Positions 7,934 through 16,031 of a stretch of DNA of 61,178 nt are shown piece by piece. The stretch's first letter is position 1. The number at the start of each line of letters is the position of its first letter. A model generated the notes under the pieces. The model searched no databases, was not told the DNA's origin, and saw nothing but the letters and a program-made list of their open reading frames with translations. The position numbers were made by a program, and so were the translations under genes. The stretch lies in the NCBI GenBank assembly GCA_021648125.1, contig JAKITK010000013.1, positions 1 to 61,178 on the forward strand, written 5' to 3'. Origin of the DNA: Lysobacterales bacterium. Lineage in GTDB: Bacteria; Pseudomonadota; Gammaproteobacteria; Xanthomonadales; SZUA-36.

Positions 7934-9127
7934 ATGTCTAATTATCAGCGAACTACTTTAGCTGTCAGTATCGTTGCCGGGCTATTCACAACAATAGCCA
8001 GTGCCGATGTCACTATGCAGCAACGAATCGAAATTCAAGCAGGTGGTGCCCTGTCGATGCTCAATTCCACTACTAATGTAACCACCCTGTTATCGGGAGA
8101 TAAATCTCGCTCAGATACCGTGATGGACACAAAGCCCGGAATGATGGGGCGCTTGATGAAGGCTGGTGGAAATACCAGTAACATTACTCGTCTGGACAAA
8201 GAACTGATCTGGACATTATCAGCTAAGAAAAAACAATATACAGAGATGACTTTTGAAGAAATGCGCGCCCAGATGAAGCGTAGCATGGAGCAGATGGAAT
8301 CCCTGCAGGACACTGGCAGTAGCAGTAGCACCTTACCGGTCAGCGAAGAAAGCTGTCAGTGGTCACCGATGGTGGTGAATACCGATAAAACCGGCAAAAA
8401 GGAAAAATTTGCTGGGGTCAAAGCGACACAATATATCATTAATATAAGCAGTACCTGTACCGATAAGGCCAGCGGTAAAGCCTGTAATATTATCTGGACT
8501 TTGGATAACTGGATGGCAAAAAAAATGCCGGGTAATGCAGAGCTTAATGCATACCAAAAAGCCATGGCCGAAAAAATGGATATGGGTCAATTTATATCAC
8601 AAGGGCAGGGTATGTCAGCCGTTTTATTGAAAATGTTCGGCGATGGGTGGAGTGATATTTTTGAAGAAGCGGACGACCTTAAGGGTTACCCGATAAAGTC
8701 AGTAATGTCACTGGAAATGGGGGGTGAGAACTGCACCATGCCCAGTGGCCAAACCTTGGCGATGGATGAAGTATGGGGGGATGCAGCCAACGCGGGTTTG
8801 AACGCAGGCGTTGGTTCCGCTGCAAGTCATGCTGGCCGCGCCGCTGGCCAGGAAATCGCCGGGCAAATGGGTAATAGCGTCGGTGGTTCAATTGCTGGGT
8901 CAGCCCTGGGTGCGGCAAGTAGTGAGGTGATCGGTGGTCTGTTTAATAAATTCAAAAAGAAGAAAAAACCTAAGCAAAAGTCTCAGCAAAAGCCCGCAGA
9001 CACAGCTGAAAAACCCGGCGCATCTTCGGTTGCGATTTTTCGGGTCGCCACCGAAATTATCAATATTAGTGATGCGTCAATCCCAGCAGCAAAATTTGAA
9101 ATTCCTGCTGGCTATAAAAAGCGTTAA
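7934..9127 (+). CDS. Exported protein of unknown function with DUF4412-like look and glycine-zipper segment
   Basis: A 397-residue protein with a signal peptide (cleavage after TIASA, about residue 24). The exported part begins DVTMQQRIEIQAGGALSML and resembles proteins labelled DUF4412: beta-rich, with repeated Lys/Met-rich helices (MRAQMKRSMEQMES, about 115-128) and two conserved Cys pairs (about 148, 176, 183 and 262). From about 275 to 335 there is a Gly/Ala-rich glycine-zipper-like stretch (AGLNAGVGSAASHAGRAAGQ, SVGGSIAGSALGAASSEVIG). A very basic KKKKKPKQKSQQKP patch follows, and the end is FEIPAGYKKR, which looks like the normal end of a DUF4412 domain. The glycine zipper and basic patch therefore appear inserted into the domain. 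A membrane-perturbing or lipid-binding role is possible but is inference. Confidence 0.65.
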   Translation: MSNYQRTTLAVSIVAGLFTTIASADVTMQQRIEIQAGGALSMLNSTTNVTTLLSGDKSRSDTVMDTKPGMMGRLMKAGGNTSNITRLDKELIWTLSAKKKQYTEMTFEEMRAQMKRSMEQMESLQDTGSSSSTLPVSEESCQWSPMVVNTDKTGKKEKFAGVKATQYIINISSTCTDKASGKACNIIWTLDNWMAKKMPGNAELNAYQKAMAEKMDMGQFISQGQGMSAVLLKMFGDGWSDIFEEADDLKGYPIKSVMSLEMGGENCTMPSGQTLAMDEVWGDAANAGLNAGVGSAASHAGRAAGQEIAGQMGNSVGGSIAGSALGAASSEVIGGLFNKFKKKKKPKQKSQQKPADTAEKPGASSVAIFRVATEIINISDASIPAAKFEIPAGYKKR

Positions 9128-9266
9128 TGTTAAAAACATTAATGCTAGTCTTGACTGAATTGTTTATCAAGATGCAGCCGTGCCGGTCTTTGAGTCGGGG
9201 TTTCCGCAAAAGAGGAAGCGTATTCCCGACCCCGAGTCGTTACCCCATCTTAGGGGTGTTTTACCC

Positions 9267-9299
9267 GCGCCAACCCCGCGTCAACCCTGCGTCAACCCC
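9267..9299. repeat. Three tandem 11-base units
   Basis: GCGCCAACCCC, GCGTCAACCCT and GCGTCAACCCC stand head to tail upstream of the beta-barrel gene. Just before them, ACCCC-ATCTT-AGGGGT (9242-9257) followed by GTTTTA could be a weak terminator of the preceding gene. The region 9128-9380 has no gene. Confidence 0.6.
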
Positions 9300-9380
9300 A
9301 TATCTTTATAGTTAAGGGTGGAACAGTGACCTATAATCTATAATACACATTACACTCATAATATTTTGGGAGCTACTTGC

Positions 9381-9917
9381 ATGTCGATACACTCATTCAA
9401 AAAACTAGGCATTTGCCTTGCTGGACTATTATTTCTGACACCTTCAATGGTAACTGCCGGTGCGGATAGCGGTTTTTATATTGGCGCGGGTATTGGCGAT
9501 GCCCCGGTCAAAGTCCTAGATTTTGATGAAAGTGATTTCGCGTATAAGATATTTGGCGGCTATAATTTTGGTTACGTACCGCTGGTGGATCTAGCGGTTG
9601 AAGCATCCTATGTTGATTTTGGTAGTCCATCGAATCAATCCATCAATGTCGATGTCAGCGGTTTTAATGCTTTCGGTCTGGTGGGTTTGAATTTTGGGCC
9701 AATCGGGATATTTGCCAAAGCCGGGTTGGTTAGCTGGGACTCAACAATCAGAGTCGCTGCCAACAGATTTAATGATGACGGCATAGATCCTGCCTATGGG
9801 ATCGGTGCGAGGTTTCAATTTGGATCCTTGGCGGTGCGCGCTGAATATGAATATTTTGACCTCGATAGTGTGAGTGATATTTCTCTGATTTCAGCCAGTG
9901 TTGTATATACCTTTTAA
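9381..9917 (+). CDS. Outer-membrane beta-barrel protein (opacity/OmpA-like)
   Basis: A 178-residue small porin-like barrel. It has a signal peptide (MSIHSFKKLGICLAGLLFL..., cleavage near VTAGA) followed by GFYIGAGIGDAPVKV, the usual first strand of eight-stranded barrels. The following strands alternate aromatic and polar residues (FGGYNFGYVPLVDLAVEASY, FGLVGLNFGPIGIFAKAGLV, YGIGARFQFGSLAVRAEYEY). The last strand is DISLISASVVYTF, ending in the C-terminal Phe needed by the BAM machinery. I chose the ATG at 9381 with GGGAG nine bases upstream. The role may be adhesion or structural; no loop or binding motif is recognised. Confidence 0.8.
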   Translation: MSIHSFKKLGICLAGLLFLTPSMVTAGADSGFYIGAGIGDAPVKVLDFDESDFAYKIFGGYNFGYVPLVDLAVEASYVDFGSPSNQSINVDVSGFNAFGLVGLNFGPIGIFAKAGLVSWDSTIRVAANRFNDDGIDPAYGIGARFQFGSLAVRAEYEYFDLDSVSDISLISASVVYTF

Positions 9918-10045
9918 TAGTTTTGCGCTATAAACTGGCTAGTTGAATGATCAGGTTTGGATGTTAGATGTTAAAAACGCATATCCGATACCACTTTGGG
10001 TCTATTGTTTCTTCTCTAGCAACATCTGTGATTAAATAATTCGCC

Positions 10046-11545
10046 TTGCCATATTCGAATTTACAAAAACTTGTCTATTTTCAGCAACAGATGTCGCGCG
10101 ACGATGGTCTGAAACATTCTGATCTACACGCGCGGGATCGTGCCATTGCTTTAACCCGTGATGATCCTGAAATTTCGGATGCAGAAGGGCAGCTAAGTTA
10201 CTGGTTATCAAAGTTAGTGACAGCTGAGGATCAACGGTTGGCGGCTGAAATTGTCTCCGGGCATCGTCTGATTCGCATTGGTATCAGCTTGTTAGGTGTG
10301 TTATTCGGCTGGCTAGCCATTATGGGGTTGTTCCAGTACGATGGCCAAAATCGGGTTAACCTGGTCTATCTGCTGGTTGTTCTGGTTGGATTGCAATTAA
10401 GCCTTACCGGCCTGACTTTAATCGCCATGCTGCCGCAGTCTATAGCCCGTTGCTTACCGGGTTTCAGCAGCTTTCAACAACTGTTGCGTTGGTTTAGCCC
10501 CGGGCGACTGCAAAAACTATTTTCCCGGTTTATGCCCGCATCAGAGCACGAAAGTATTCTGCAACTACTCGGCCGACAACAGAAAATTTATGCCGGGATC
10601 GGTAAGTGGCAGGTTTTCGGCTGGGCGCAGTTATTTGGAGTGGTTTTTAATATGGCTGCACTCCTCAGTGTGTTCGTGTTGATTGCAAGCCGTGATATAG
10701 CTTTCGGCTGGAGTTCAACTCTGGATATTGACCCGATTGCCATTTTAGCAGTCACCAATGTTCTTTCCTGGCCGTGGCATGTGTGGCTACCAATTGCCGT
10801 CCCTGATTTGCAGTTGATCGAAGCCAGTCATTATTTCCGTTTGCAAAATACGGCCGGCGAAGTCAGTCCGGAAGTTCTTGGGCATTGGTGGCCCTTTGTA
10901 ATGTTATGTCTGGTATTTTACGGGCTTTTACCGCGGCTGTTGCTGCTGCTGTTTTGCAAAACACAGCTCCGCTCCGCCTATGTGTATACTTTGCAGCACT
11001 TTCCGGGTCGTCAGGAACTGTTAACGCGCCTGAATTCTGCAGTAATTGAAACCCGCGCAAGTGAACATGAACGCAACATCGATACGCTTATTGCTGAAAC
11101 CGATATACTAAAGCCTCAGCGTATCAGTGAGGCACTCATCCTGATCAACTGGGCGGGTTTTGAGTTTGAAAATACCCAGTTGCTGAATGAGTTTTTGACG
11201 ATCGGGCAGTTAACTATGAAAACCATGTTCAGGGCTGGAATTAACTGCAGCTTGAAAGATGATGAACAGGTTATTACCGAAATCGGCAAGCTGGATGCGC
11301 TTGCGCCTATCGGGATTATCCTCAAAGCCTGGGAGCCGCCACTGGGTGAGTTGGCAGACTTCATTGCTGATTTGCGCAAAACCGGCTCTCCTCAGCGAAT
11401 GATTTACCTGTTGCCACTGGCGATAAAATCACAGGCTATGGTGGAGGTGGAAAATTATGACCTGCAAGAATGGCAGCGATTTACCCGGCAATTGGCAGAT
11501 CCCTGGATTACTGCGCAAGCACTAATGTCAGGAGATACGGGATGA
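10046..11545 (+). CDS. DUF2868 membrane protein
   Basis: A 499-residue inner-membrane protein of the DUF2868 family. It has an N-terminal cytosolic part with the family motif ARDRAIALTRDDP (about residues 29-41) and membrane segments near 78-98, 108-128, 190-220, 245 and 280-300. A long soluble C-terminal half follows. It is paired with the GTPase gene downstream: the two overlap by four bases (ATGA at 11542), a pairing known from Pseudomonas and other gammaproteobacteria, so the products probably act together. The function of the pair is unknown. The start is uncertain: a TTG at 10046 right after an in-frame stop gives the family-length N-terminus, whereas an ATG at 10091 would lose fifteen residues. 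Neither has a good ribosome site. Confidence 0.8.
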   Translation: MPYSNLQKLVYFQQQMSRDDGLKHSDLHARDRAIALTRDDPEISDAEGQLSYWLSKLVTAEDQRLAAEIVSGHRLIRIGISLLGVLFGWLAIMGLFQYDGQNRVNLVYLLVVLVGLQLSLTGLTLIAMLPQSIARCLPGFSSFQQLLRWFSPGRLQKLFSRFMPASEHESILQLLGRQQKIYAGIGKWQVFGWAQLFGVVFNMAALLSVFVLIASRDIAFGWSSTLDIDPIAILAVTNVLSWPWHVWLPIAVPDLQLIEASHYFRLQNTAGEVSPEVLGHWWPFVMLCLVFYGLLPRLLLLLFCKTQLRSAYVYTLQHFPGRQELLTRLNSAVIETRASEHERNIDTLIAETDILKPQRISEALILINWAGFEFENTQLLNEFLTIGQLTMKTMFRAGINCSLKDDEQVITEIGKLDALAPIGIILKAWEPPLGELADFIADLRKTGSPQRMIYLLPLAIKSQAMVEVENYDLQEWQRFTRQLADPWITAQALMSGDTG

Positions 11546-12945
11546 GCCTTATTCCGCGATTTGCCGTTGTTGGGCACCCAAATAAAGGTAAGTCGAGTAT
11601 TGTCGCAACCTTGGCTCTGGATGATTCGGTTGCCGTTGCTCGGACCTCTGGAACAACCCGTCACAGCCAATCATTTCCGATGAAAGTCGATGCTCGGATA
11701 CTGTATGAGCTTATTGATACCCCGGGTTTTCAACGCGCGCGCAAGACTTTGGCCTGGATGAAAAATGCGGCAGAAAAGGTTCACGACCGACCCGAGGTGG
11801 TTAAGCGTTTTGTAGAACATTGGCAGGGCACAGATCAATTTGTTGATGAGTGCGAACTCCTAAAGCCGATTATCAATGGTGCCGGAATAATCTATGTGGT
11901 TGATGGTTCCAGACCCTATGGTGTGGAATATGAAGCAGAAATGGAGATACTACGCTGGAGCGGTCAACCGAGCATGGCGCTGATCAACCCCATTGGCAGC
12001 GATGAATATGTCGAGCAATGGCGTGCGGCGCTGAATCAATATTTCCGAATTACCCGTGTGTTTAACGCAATGACAGTTGAATTTCAGAAGCGCATTGAAA
12101 TACTTATTGCTTTTGGTCAACTGCAGGAAAGTTGGCGTCAGCCATTGCAGCAAGCGGTGGACAGCTTGTCACAAATGCGCAAAAACCAGCATCAACAGTC
12201 CGCAGCTGAAATAGCTAAAATGATAGTTAAAGTGTGTGCTTTCAAGCTGGAAAAGAAAATTTCCACTGAGTCTGATCCGAGCAAATACCAATCGGCATTG
12301 GCAACCAGGTTCTTTAATAAACTGCGTAAACTGGAAACAAAATGCCGACTACAGGTGCAGGTTGTTTACCAGCATACCCATTTACACAGCCAGGAGGACG
12401 CTATTGAGTTATTGGATAGTGATTTGTTTAGATTAAAAGACTGGTATCTGTGGGGGCTAAATAAAATACAGTTATCGGCTATTAGTGCAGCAGCCGGGGC
12501 AACGGCAGGCTTGGCGGTTGATGCAGCAGTCGGCGGTGCATCCCTGATGCTAGGAGCCATTTCAGGCGGCATTCTTGGAGGTGCTGGCAGCTGGTTCATG
12601 GCAGACAAGATAGCTCGGCAGAAAATTTCTGGTGTGCTTCCTCTGGGCGGTAAGATTCTCACATTCGGGCCAGTTACAAACCGCAATTTCCCCTATGTTT
12701 TGCTGGGTAGGGCACTGTATCACCAACGCTTGGTTGCCGGTAGGCCACATGCACAACGGGATACATTGGCCCTTGAACAGCAGAGCCATGCCGACTGGTT
12801 AAACGAGTTAACTCAGCTGCAGCGTAAACACCTGGATCAGCTGTGTAAACGCCTCAGTCAGGCTGAAAAGCCGGATGAAACCAGAGAAGAGCTGGCGCTA
12901 TGGCTGCAACAAACCATCAGCTTTTCAGAAATAAATAGGCCGTAG
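11542..12945 (+). CDS. GTPase with DUF3482 domain
   Basis: A 467-residue Era/EngA-like GTPase fused to DUF3482. It has the P-loop GHPNKGKSS (residues about 11-19), switch I around RTSGTTRHSQSF, and G3 DTPGF (about 60-64). A base-specificity motif is not obvious: the position after the ALINP strand reads NPIGSDEY rather than NKxD. The DUF3482 part holds a glycine-rich hydrophobic hairpin (AISAAAGATAGLAVDAAVGG and MLGAISGGILGGAGSWF, about 335-375) like those that let proteins of this type insert into membranes. The start at 11542 is supported by AGGAGAT at 11530-11536 and by the overlap with the DUF2868 stop. A decayed copy of the same gene is at 20220-20497. Confidence 0.87.
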   Translation: MSLIPRFAVVGHPNKGKSSIVATLALDDSVAVARTSGTTRHSQSFPMKVDARILYELIDTPGFQRARKTLAWMKNAAEKVHDRPEVVKRFVEHWQGTDQFVDECELLKPIINGAGIIYVVDGSRPYGVEYEAEMEILRWSGQPSMALINPIGSDEYVEQWRAALNQYFRITRVFNAMTVEFQKRIEILIAFGQLQESWRQPLQQAVDSLSQMRKNQHQQSAAEIAKMIVKVCAFKLEKKISTESDPSKYQSALATRFFNKLRKLETKCRLQVQVVYQHTHLHSQEDAIELLDSDLFRLKDWYLWGLNKIQLSAISAAAGATAGLAVDAAVGGASLMLGAISGGILGGAGSWFMADKIARQKISGVLPLGGKILTFGPVTNRNFPYVLLGRALYHQRLVAGRPHAQRDTLALEQQSHADWLNELTQLQRKHLDQLCKRLSQAEKPDETREELALWLQQTISFSEINRP

Positions 12946-12966
12946 AGTGGGCATTTATGCCCACTC
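12945..12966. terminator. Palindrome GAGTGGGCAT-TT-ATGCCCACTC after the GTPase gene
   Basis: A ten-base perfect stem with a two-base loop starting at the GTPase stop codon. There is no clear T run, so it may be a terminator or a repeated palindromic element. The same core, TGGGCAT..ATGCCCA, recurs at 13354-13369 on the other side of the small gene at 12996-13289. Confidence 0.55.
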
Positions 12967-12995
12967 GCATAAAACCAGCCAGAACCAGCAATTGG

Positions 12996-13289
12996 CTAGT
13001 AAAGGCTCCAGTCAAAAATCAAAAATAGCCATACCACTATAAACAGCACCCAAAAGAAAAAGGCGTAAGGCCCGGGGCTATTTTCTGTGCCATAGTCACG
13101 CGCGAACGCTTCAAAAAATCCGAAGCCAGACATCCAAGCGAGGAATTTGTATAAGAGAATCGGTAGTAGGGCTGCGAACAGAAGCACGCTTTTCTCTATT
13201 GCCAGAAAACTTTCATACAAGTAAAAAAAGCAGAAAGAGCTAGCCACAAAAACCCCTGTGGCCACTAGTTGGTGTTTTTCGATTTTCAT
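12996..13289 (-). CDS. Small inner-membrane protein of unknown function
   Basis: A 97-residue protein with three predicted membrane segments (residues about 8-26, 33-50 and 72-94) and no charged active-site pattern. The middle loop reads SGFGFFEAFARDYGTENSPG. I do not recognise a family. It lies between two copies of the TGGGCAT palindrome and is antisense to the GTPase gene before it. The start ATG at 13289 has only a weak ribosome site, TGGGAGCGCTACATA upstream on the minus strand. It may be part of the same acquired block as the toxin-antitoxin pair. Confidence 0.6.
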   Translation of the reverse strand: MKIEKHQLVATGVFVASSFCFFYLYESFLAIEKSVLLFAALLPILLYKFLAWMSGFGFFEAFARDYGTENSPGPYAFFFWVLFIVVWLFLIFDWSLY

Positions 13290-13353
13290 TATGTAGCGCT
13301 CCCAGCATCCAGCCAGCCCGAATCTGTTTCTGGGGTATGCAACTTATGCTGCG

Positions 13354-13369
13354 TGGGCATAAATGCCCA
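13354..13369. repeat. Second copy of the TGGGCAT palindrome
   Basis: TGGGCAT-AA-ATGCCCA lies directly behind the toxin stop codon. It is the reverse complement of the element at 12947-12964, including flanking GCATAA-like bases. It could end the toxin transcript. Confidence 0.55.
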
Positions 13370-13371
13370 GC

Positions 13372-13737
13372 CTAAAACTGGGTAAAATTCAGGTCGAAGC
13401 CTAAAACTATTTGCCATAAACTTTCCAGTTCGATGATTTCTGTACTACTCAAGGTGGCCAGTATACTGCTGGTTATGCGCTTATTATCAATGGTTCTGGT
13501 TTGGTCCAGCATAATGTCTGAATCAGCTGTTAGCCCATCACGCGCTTTAATTCGGTAACGCAATGGCTCGGCCGCATCAATTAATGCTGTGGTTAGTGGT
13601 AGCACAGTGGTGCTAGGGTGACCGGCCTCATTAAGCAAATTACTTTGTATCACCAGGCAAGGGCGAAGCTTGCCTGCCTCTGTGCCCTTGGAGGGGTTGA
13701 AGTTGGCTAGATATATACAGCCGCGCTTATAAGCCAT
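13372..13737 (-). CDS. PemK/MazF-family toxin
   Basis: A 121-residue endoribonuclease-type toxin of the PemK/MazF fold. Family marks are KRGCIYLANFNPSKGTEAGK (residues 4-23), the strand RPCLVIQSNLLN, the turn TTVLPLTT, and DIMLDQTRTIDNKRI (about 75-89), which holds the conserved Asp, Gln and Arg near the active site. The length is normal. Its start overlaps the last eleven bases of the antitoxin gene, the arrangement expected for a translationally coupled toxin-antitoxin pair. MazF-type enzymes cut mRNA at short sequence sites; the site for this one cannot be predicted. Confidence 0.88.
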   Translation of the reverse strand: MAYKRGCIYLANFNPSKGTEAGKLRPCLVIQSNLLNEAGHPSTTVLPLTTALIDAAEPLRYRIKARDGLTADSDIMLDQTRTIDNKRITSSILATLSSTEIIELESLWQIVLGFDLNFTQF

Positions 13738-13960
13738 CGCTATCGGCAGCCATAAAATCAGTTGTTGTTTGTAGCGCTTGTTTCCTGGTTTTACGCGAAG
13801 CAGATAGAACCTTTTGCCTAAGCTCGTCTTTATCTAGTTGTCTGGAATAATTTCTTACCGCATCCCGAATAACCTTGGAACGGGTAGTATCTAAACGCAC
13901 TGTGAGCCGGTTTAAGACGGCATCGAATTCATTGTCTGCTTTTACAGTAATAGTTTTCAT
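13727..13960 (-). CDS. Ribbon-helix-helix antitoxin
   Basis: A 77-residue protein that begins with a DNA-binding strand and two helices (MKTITVKADNEFDAVLNRLT..., TTRSKVIRDAVRNY), typical of Arc/CopG-type antitoxins. The C-terminal tail (KTRKQALQTTTDFMAADSDGL) is the flexible part that would wrap the toxin. It is cotranscribed with the PemK-type toxin and overlaps it by eleven bases. The promoter and operator lie at 13961-13992, so autoregulation by the toxin-antitoxin complex is likely. Confidence 0.82.
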   Translation of the reverse strand: MKTITVKADNEFDAVLNRLTVRLDTTRSKVIRDAVRNYSRQLDKDELRQKVLSASRKTRKQALQTTTDFMAADSDGL

Positions 13961-13992
13961 GGTAATACCTCGGTAATACCAGAGTATTATAC
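13961..13992 (-). promoter_or_regulatory. Probable autoregulatory operator of the toxin-antitoxin pair
   Basis: Immediately upstream of the antitoxin ATG stand two direct copies of GGTAATACC (13961-13969 and 13972-13980). The second copy overlaps the small palindrome AATAC-CAGA-GTATT. Short repeated sites next to the start are what ribbon-helix-helix antitoxins bind. Confidence 0.55.
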
Positions 13993-14134
13993 AGCTAAAT
14001 TGCTAAATTAAAAACTGTATATAGTCACTTAGTAGGAAAGTGGCAATCGCAGCAGATTTCTTCTCGCTCTATCAGGATAATTATATGGGTAAGAGTCATA
14101 ATACCGGGCGCGCAGGATTGTTTCAGTGTCACTT

Positions 14135-15355
14135 TTAACTAATGCTAATTTCCACCACAAAGACATGCTCTTTATCATGAATAAAATGCACATGCCAGCC
14201 CAGTTTTTCACACATACGGCGGGCGATAACTAACCCCATTCCAAATCCAGAAGTTTCGCTCGATTGGTTCCTGCTTTTAGGGTTTTCTATACAAATCAGT
14301 TGCTCGCTGATACTGCAAGTAACTATGTTTTTTGATCCATGTTGGATAGCGTTTTTCACTAAACTGCCGATCACCACCATAAACACCTCTTGAGCTACAT
14401 TGATTTGGAAGTTAGAGTCTGTGGTGTAATTTAATTTAATCAAATGATCGGGGTAAGTTTGAAGATATGTAGATTTGATTTTTTCCATGCAGGCCTTCAT
14501 GTTACAAATCTGGTCGCCGATGACTCGATCGCTAGCTAGCCACAAAAATGCTTCTGTGATCTGCTTCATTTGTTCAATTGACCTATTTAATCTATTCAAG
14601 ACAGCTGGTCTGTCAATATCATTTTCAGAATGCGGTAAACGCAGAATCTCTAGCGCACTCTGTGCCACTTGAATAGGCGATCTGAGTTCATGGCTAACAC
14701 CTTTGTTGAATTCAAATTCCCGTTGCGCGGCCTTTTTTAGCTGACCAATTGATCGTTCTAAATGATGAGCTAGCTTACCCACATCATCAGTATAAAAATC
14801 ATTAGCAAAGCCTTGAGGTAACTCATCATCTTCATTTTGTAATTGTTTGATTAATTTTTTTAAAGGCGATAATATTTGCTTTGACAGCCGATTAGCAACT
14901 ACTATAGATGCTAATATTAGCATCAGAGAAATTATAAATATCAACATCAATAGCTCAGAACGACCAAACCTTACAGCCAATAATTCACTGACATCGAGAC
15001 TGATAAAGTAATTGGATTGCTCACCTGCTACCTTACCCTTTAATAAAAACAAAGCCTGAGCATCATCAAAGTATTCATAAACCCCGAGTTCTGAGCCAAG
15101 CGATGATTTCAATTTTTCAGGTAAGTAATCACTATCTAAGTACAGCTTCATATGCCGGTTATCTGGTTGCCATACAGAACGCTCAATAGCCGGGAGTTGC
15201 TCAAACTGACGCTGTTCACTTTTTAATACATTAGCAAACACCTGATCTTCGACCATATAAACCATTAGCATGGCTAGTCCCATAAAAACCACGCACAAAA
15301 CCAGTGTTAGGCCAACAATGGCTTGCTTTGTTCTCCTGGCAATACTAATTCGCAT
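14135..15355 (-). CDS. Membrane sensor histidine kinase
   Basis: A 406-residue kinase. Two membrane segments (residues about 11-34 and 140-163) flank a periplasmic sensor of about 105 residues with no recognised fold. A HAMP-like linker follows, then HisKA with the phosphorylated His in GVSHELRSPIQVAQ (about 220). The HATPase has an N-box around GSLVKNAIQHG and a G box GFGMGLVIARR; the middle G1 box (DxGxG) is degenerate, reading IENPKSRN. I placed the start at the ATG 15355 behind GAGGGAA; a GTG four codons earlier has no ribosome site. It overlaps the response-regulator gene by eleven bases. It is the last gene of the five-gene minus-strand operon and presumably controls it. Confidence 0.87.
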   Translation of the reverse strand: MRISIARRTKQAIVGLTLVLCVVFMGLAMLMVYMVEDQVFANVLKSEQRQFEQLPAIERSVWQPDNRHMKLYLDSDYLPEKLKSSLGSELGVYEYFDDAQALFLLKGKVAGEQSNYFISLDVSELLAVRFGRSELLMLIFIISLMLILASIVVANRLSKQILSPLKKLIKQLQNEDDELPQGFANDFYTDDVGKLAHHLERSIGQLKKAAQREFEFNKGVSHELRSPIQVAQSALEILRLPHSENDIDRPAVLNRLNRSIEQMKQITEAFLWLASDRVIGDQICNMKACMEKIKSTYLQTYPDHLIKLNYTTDSNFQINVAQEVFMVVIGSLVKNAIQHGSKNIVTCSISEQLICIENPKSRNQSSETSGFGMGLVIARRMCEKLGWHVHFIHDKEHVFVVEISIS

Positions 15356-16031
15356 GCTTTCCCTCACTACGCAATTGGTAACCCACGCCTTTTATGGTCT
15401 TTAACATAGCAAATTCGAAAGGTTTGTCCATCGCTTTTCTAAGTTCATGCATGTGTGAACGCAAAGGGTTACTCTGTGGCGGCATATCGCCCCATAACAG
15501 ATATTCAAGATCTTGCCTTGAAACCACCTGAGGCGAAGAGCGCATCAACATTTCTAAAATTTGCATACAAGCCCTATGCATCGGTACTACTTTCCCTGCT
15601 CTTTTAACTTGCCAGCAACTAATGTCTAAACTTAATTCGCCAACTTCTAATAACCTGGATTTGTGGGTGTCTTGTTTCTGAGTCAATGCGTTGATTCTCA
15701 AGGTCAGTTCTTCAAGCGCAAATGGTTTCACCAAATAGTCTAGAGCACCTGCTTGAAAACCCGTAATTTTATCTGCCAAAGAACTTCTAGAAGTCAGCAT
15801 TAACACCGGCGTATGTAACTGATAATCTTTATATAACTTACGGCATAATGTGAAGCCGTCCATCTTCGGTAAGTTGATGTCTAAAATGATCACATCAAAG
15901 CTAAGGCTAGTAGCCAATCTTAAGCCTAAATCGCCGTTATCGGCAAAATCCATATGGTGGCCCAAAGCAGCTAGATAATCACCAATGTTGGCAGCGATAT
16001 CAGGGTCATCTTCTATCAATAAAATCCTCAT
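15345..16031 (-). CDS. OmpR-family response regulator
   Basis: A 228-residue regulator with a receiver domain (residues 1-118) and a winged-helix DNA-binding domain (about 128-222). The receiver has the acidic pocket IEDDPD, the phosphorylated Asp in DVIILDINLPKMDG (Asp51), the Thr/Ser switch MLTSRSS, and Lys in VKPFALEEL. The DNA-binding part shows the recognition region SRQDLEYLLWGD...SNPLRSHMHELRKAMD and the wing KGVGYQLR. It overlaps the permease stop by four bases (ATGA) and the kinase start by eleven, so the two-component pair is translated together with the transporter. Targets are likely the operon itself and cell-envelope genes. Confidence 0.9.
   Translation of the reverse strand: MRILLIEDDPDIAANIGDYLAALGHHMDFADNGDLGLRLATSLSFDVIILDINLPKMDGFTLCRKLYKDYQLHTPVLMLTSRSSLADKITGFQAGALDYLVKPFALEELTLRINALTQKQDTHKSRLLEVGELSLDISCWQVKRAGKVVPMHRACMQILEMLMRSSPQVVSRQDLEYLLWGDMPPQSNPLRSHMHELRKAMDKPFEFAMLKTIKGVGYQLRSEGKHAN

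Noticed and set aside
14029-14211. 60-codon open frame on the minus strand at the end of the kinase gene
   Set aside because: It overlaps the kinase C-terminus in another frame and has no ribosome site or family match.
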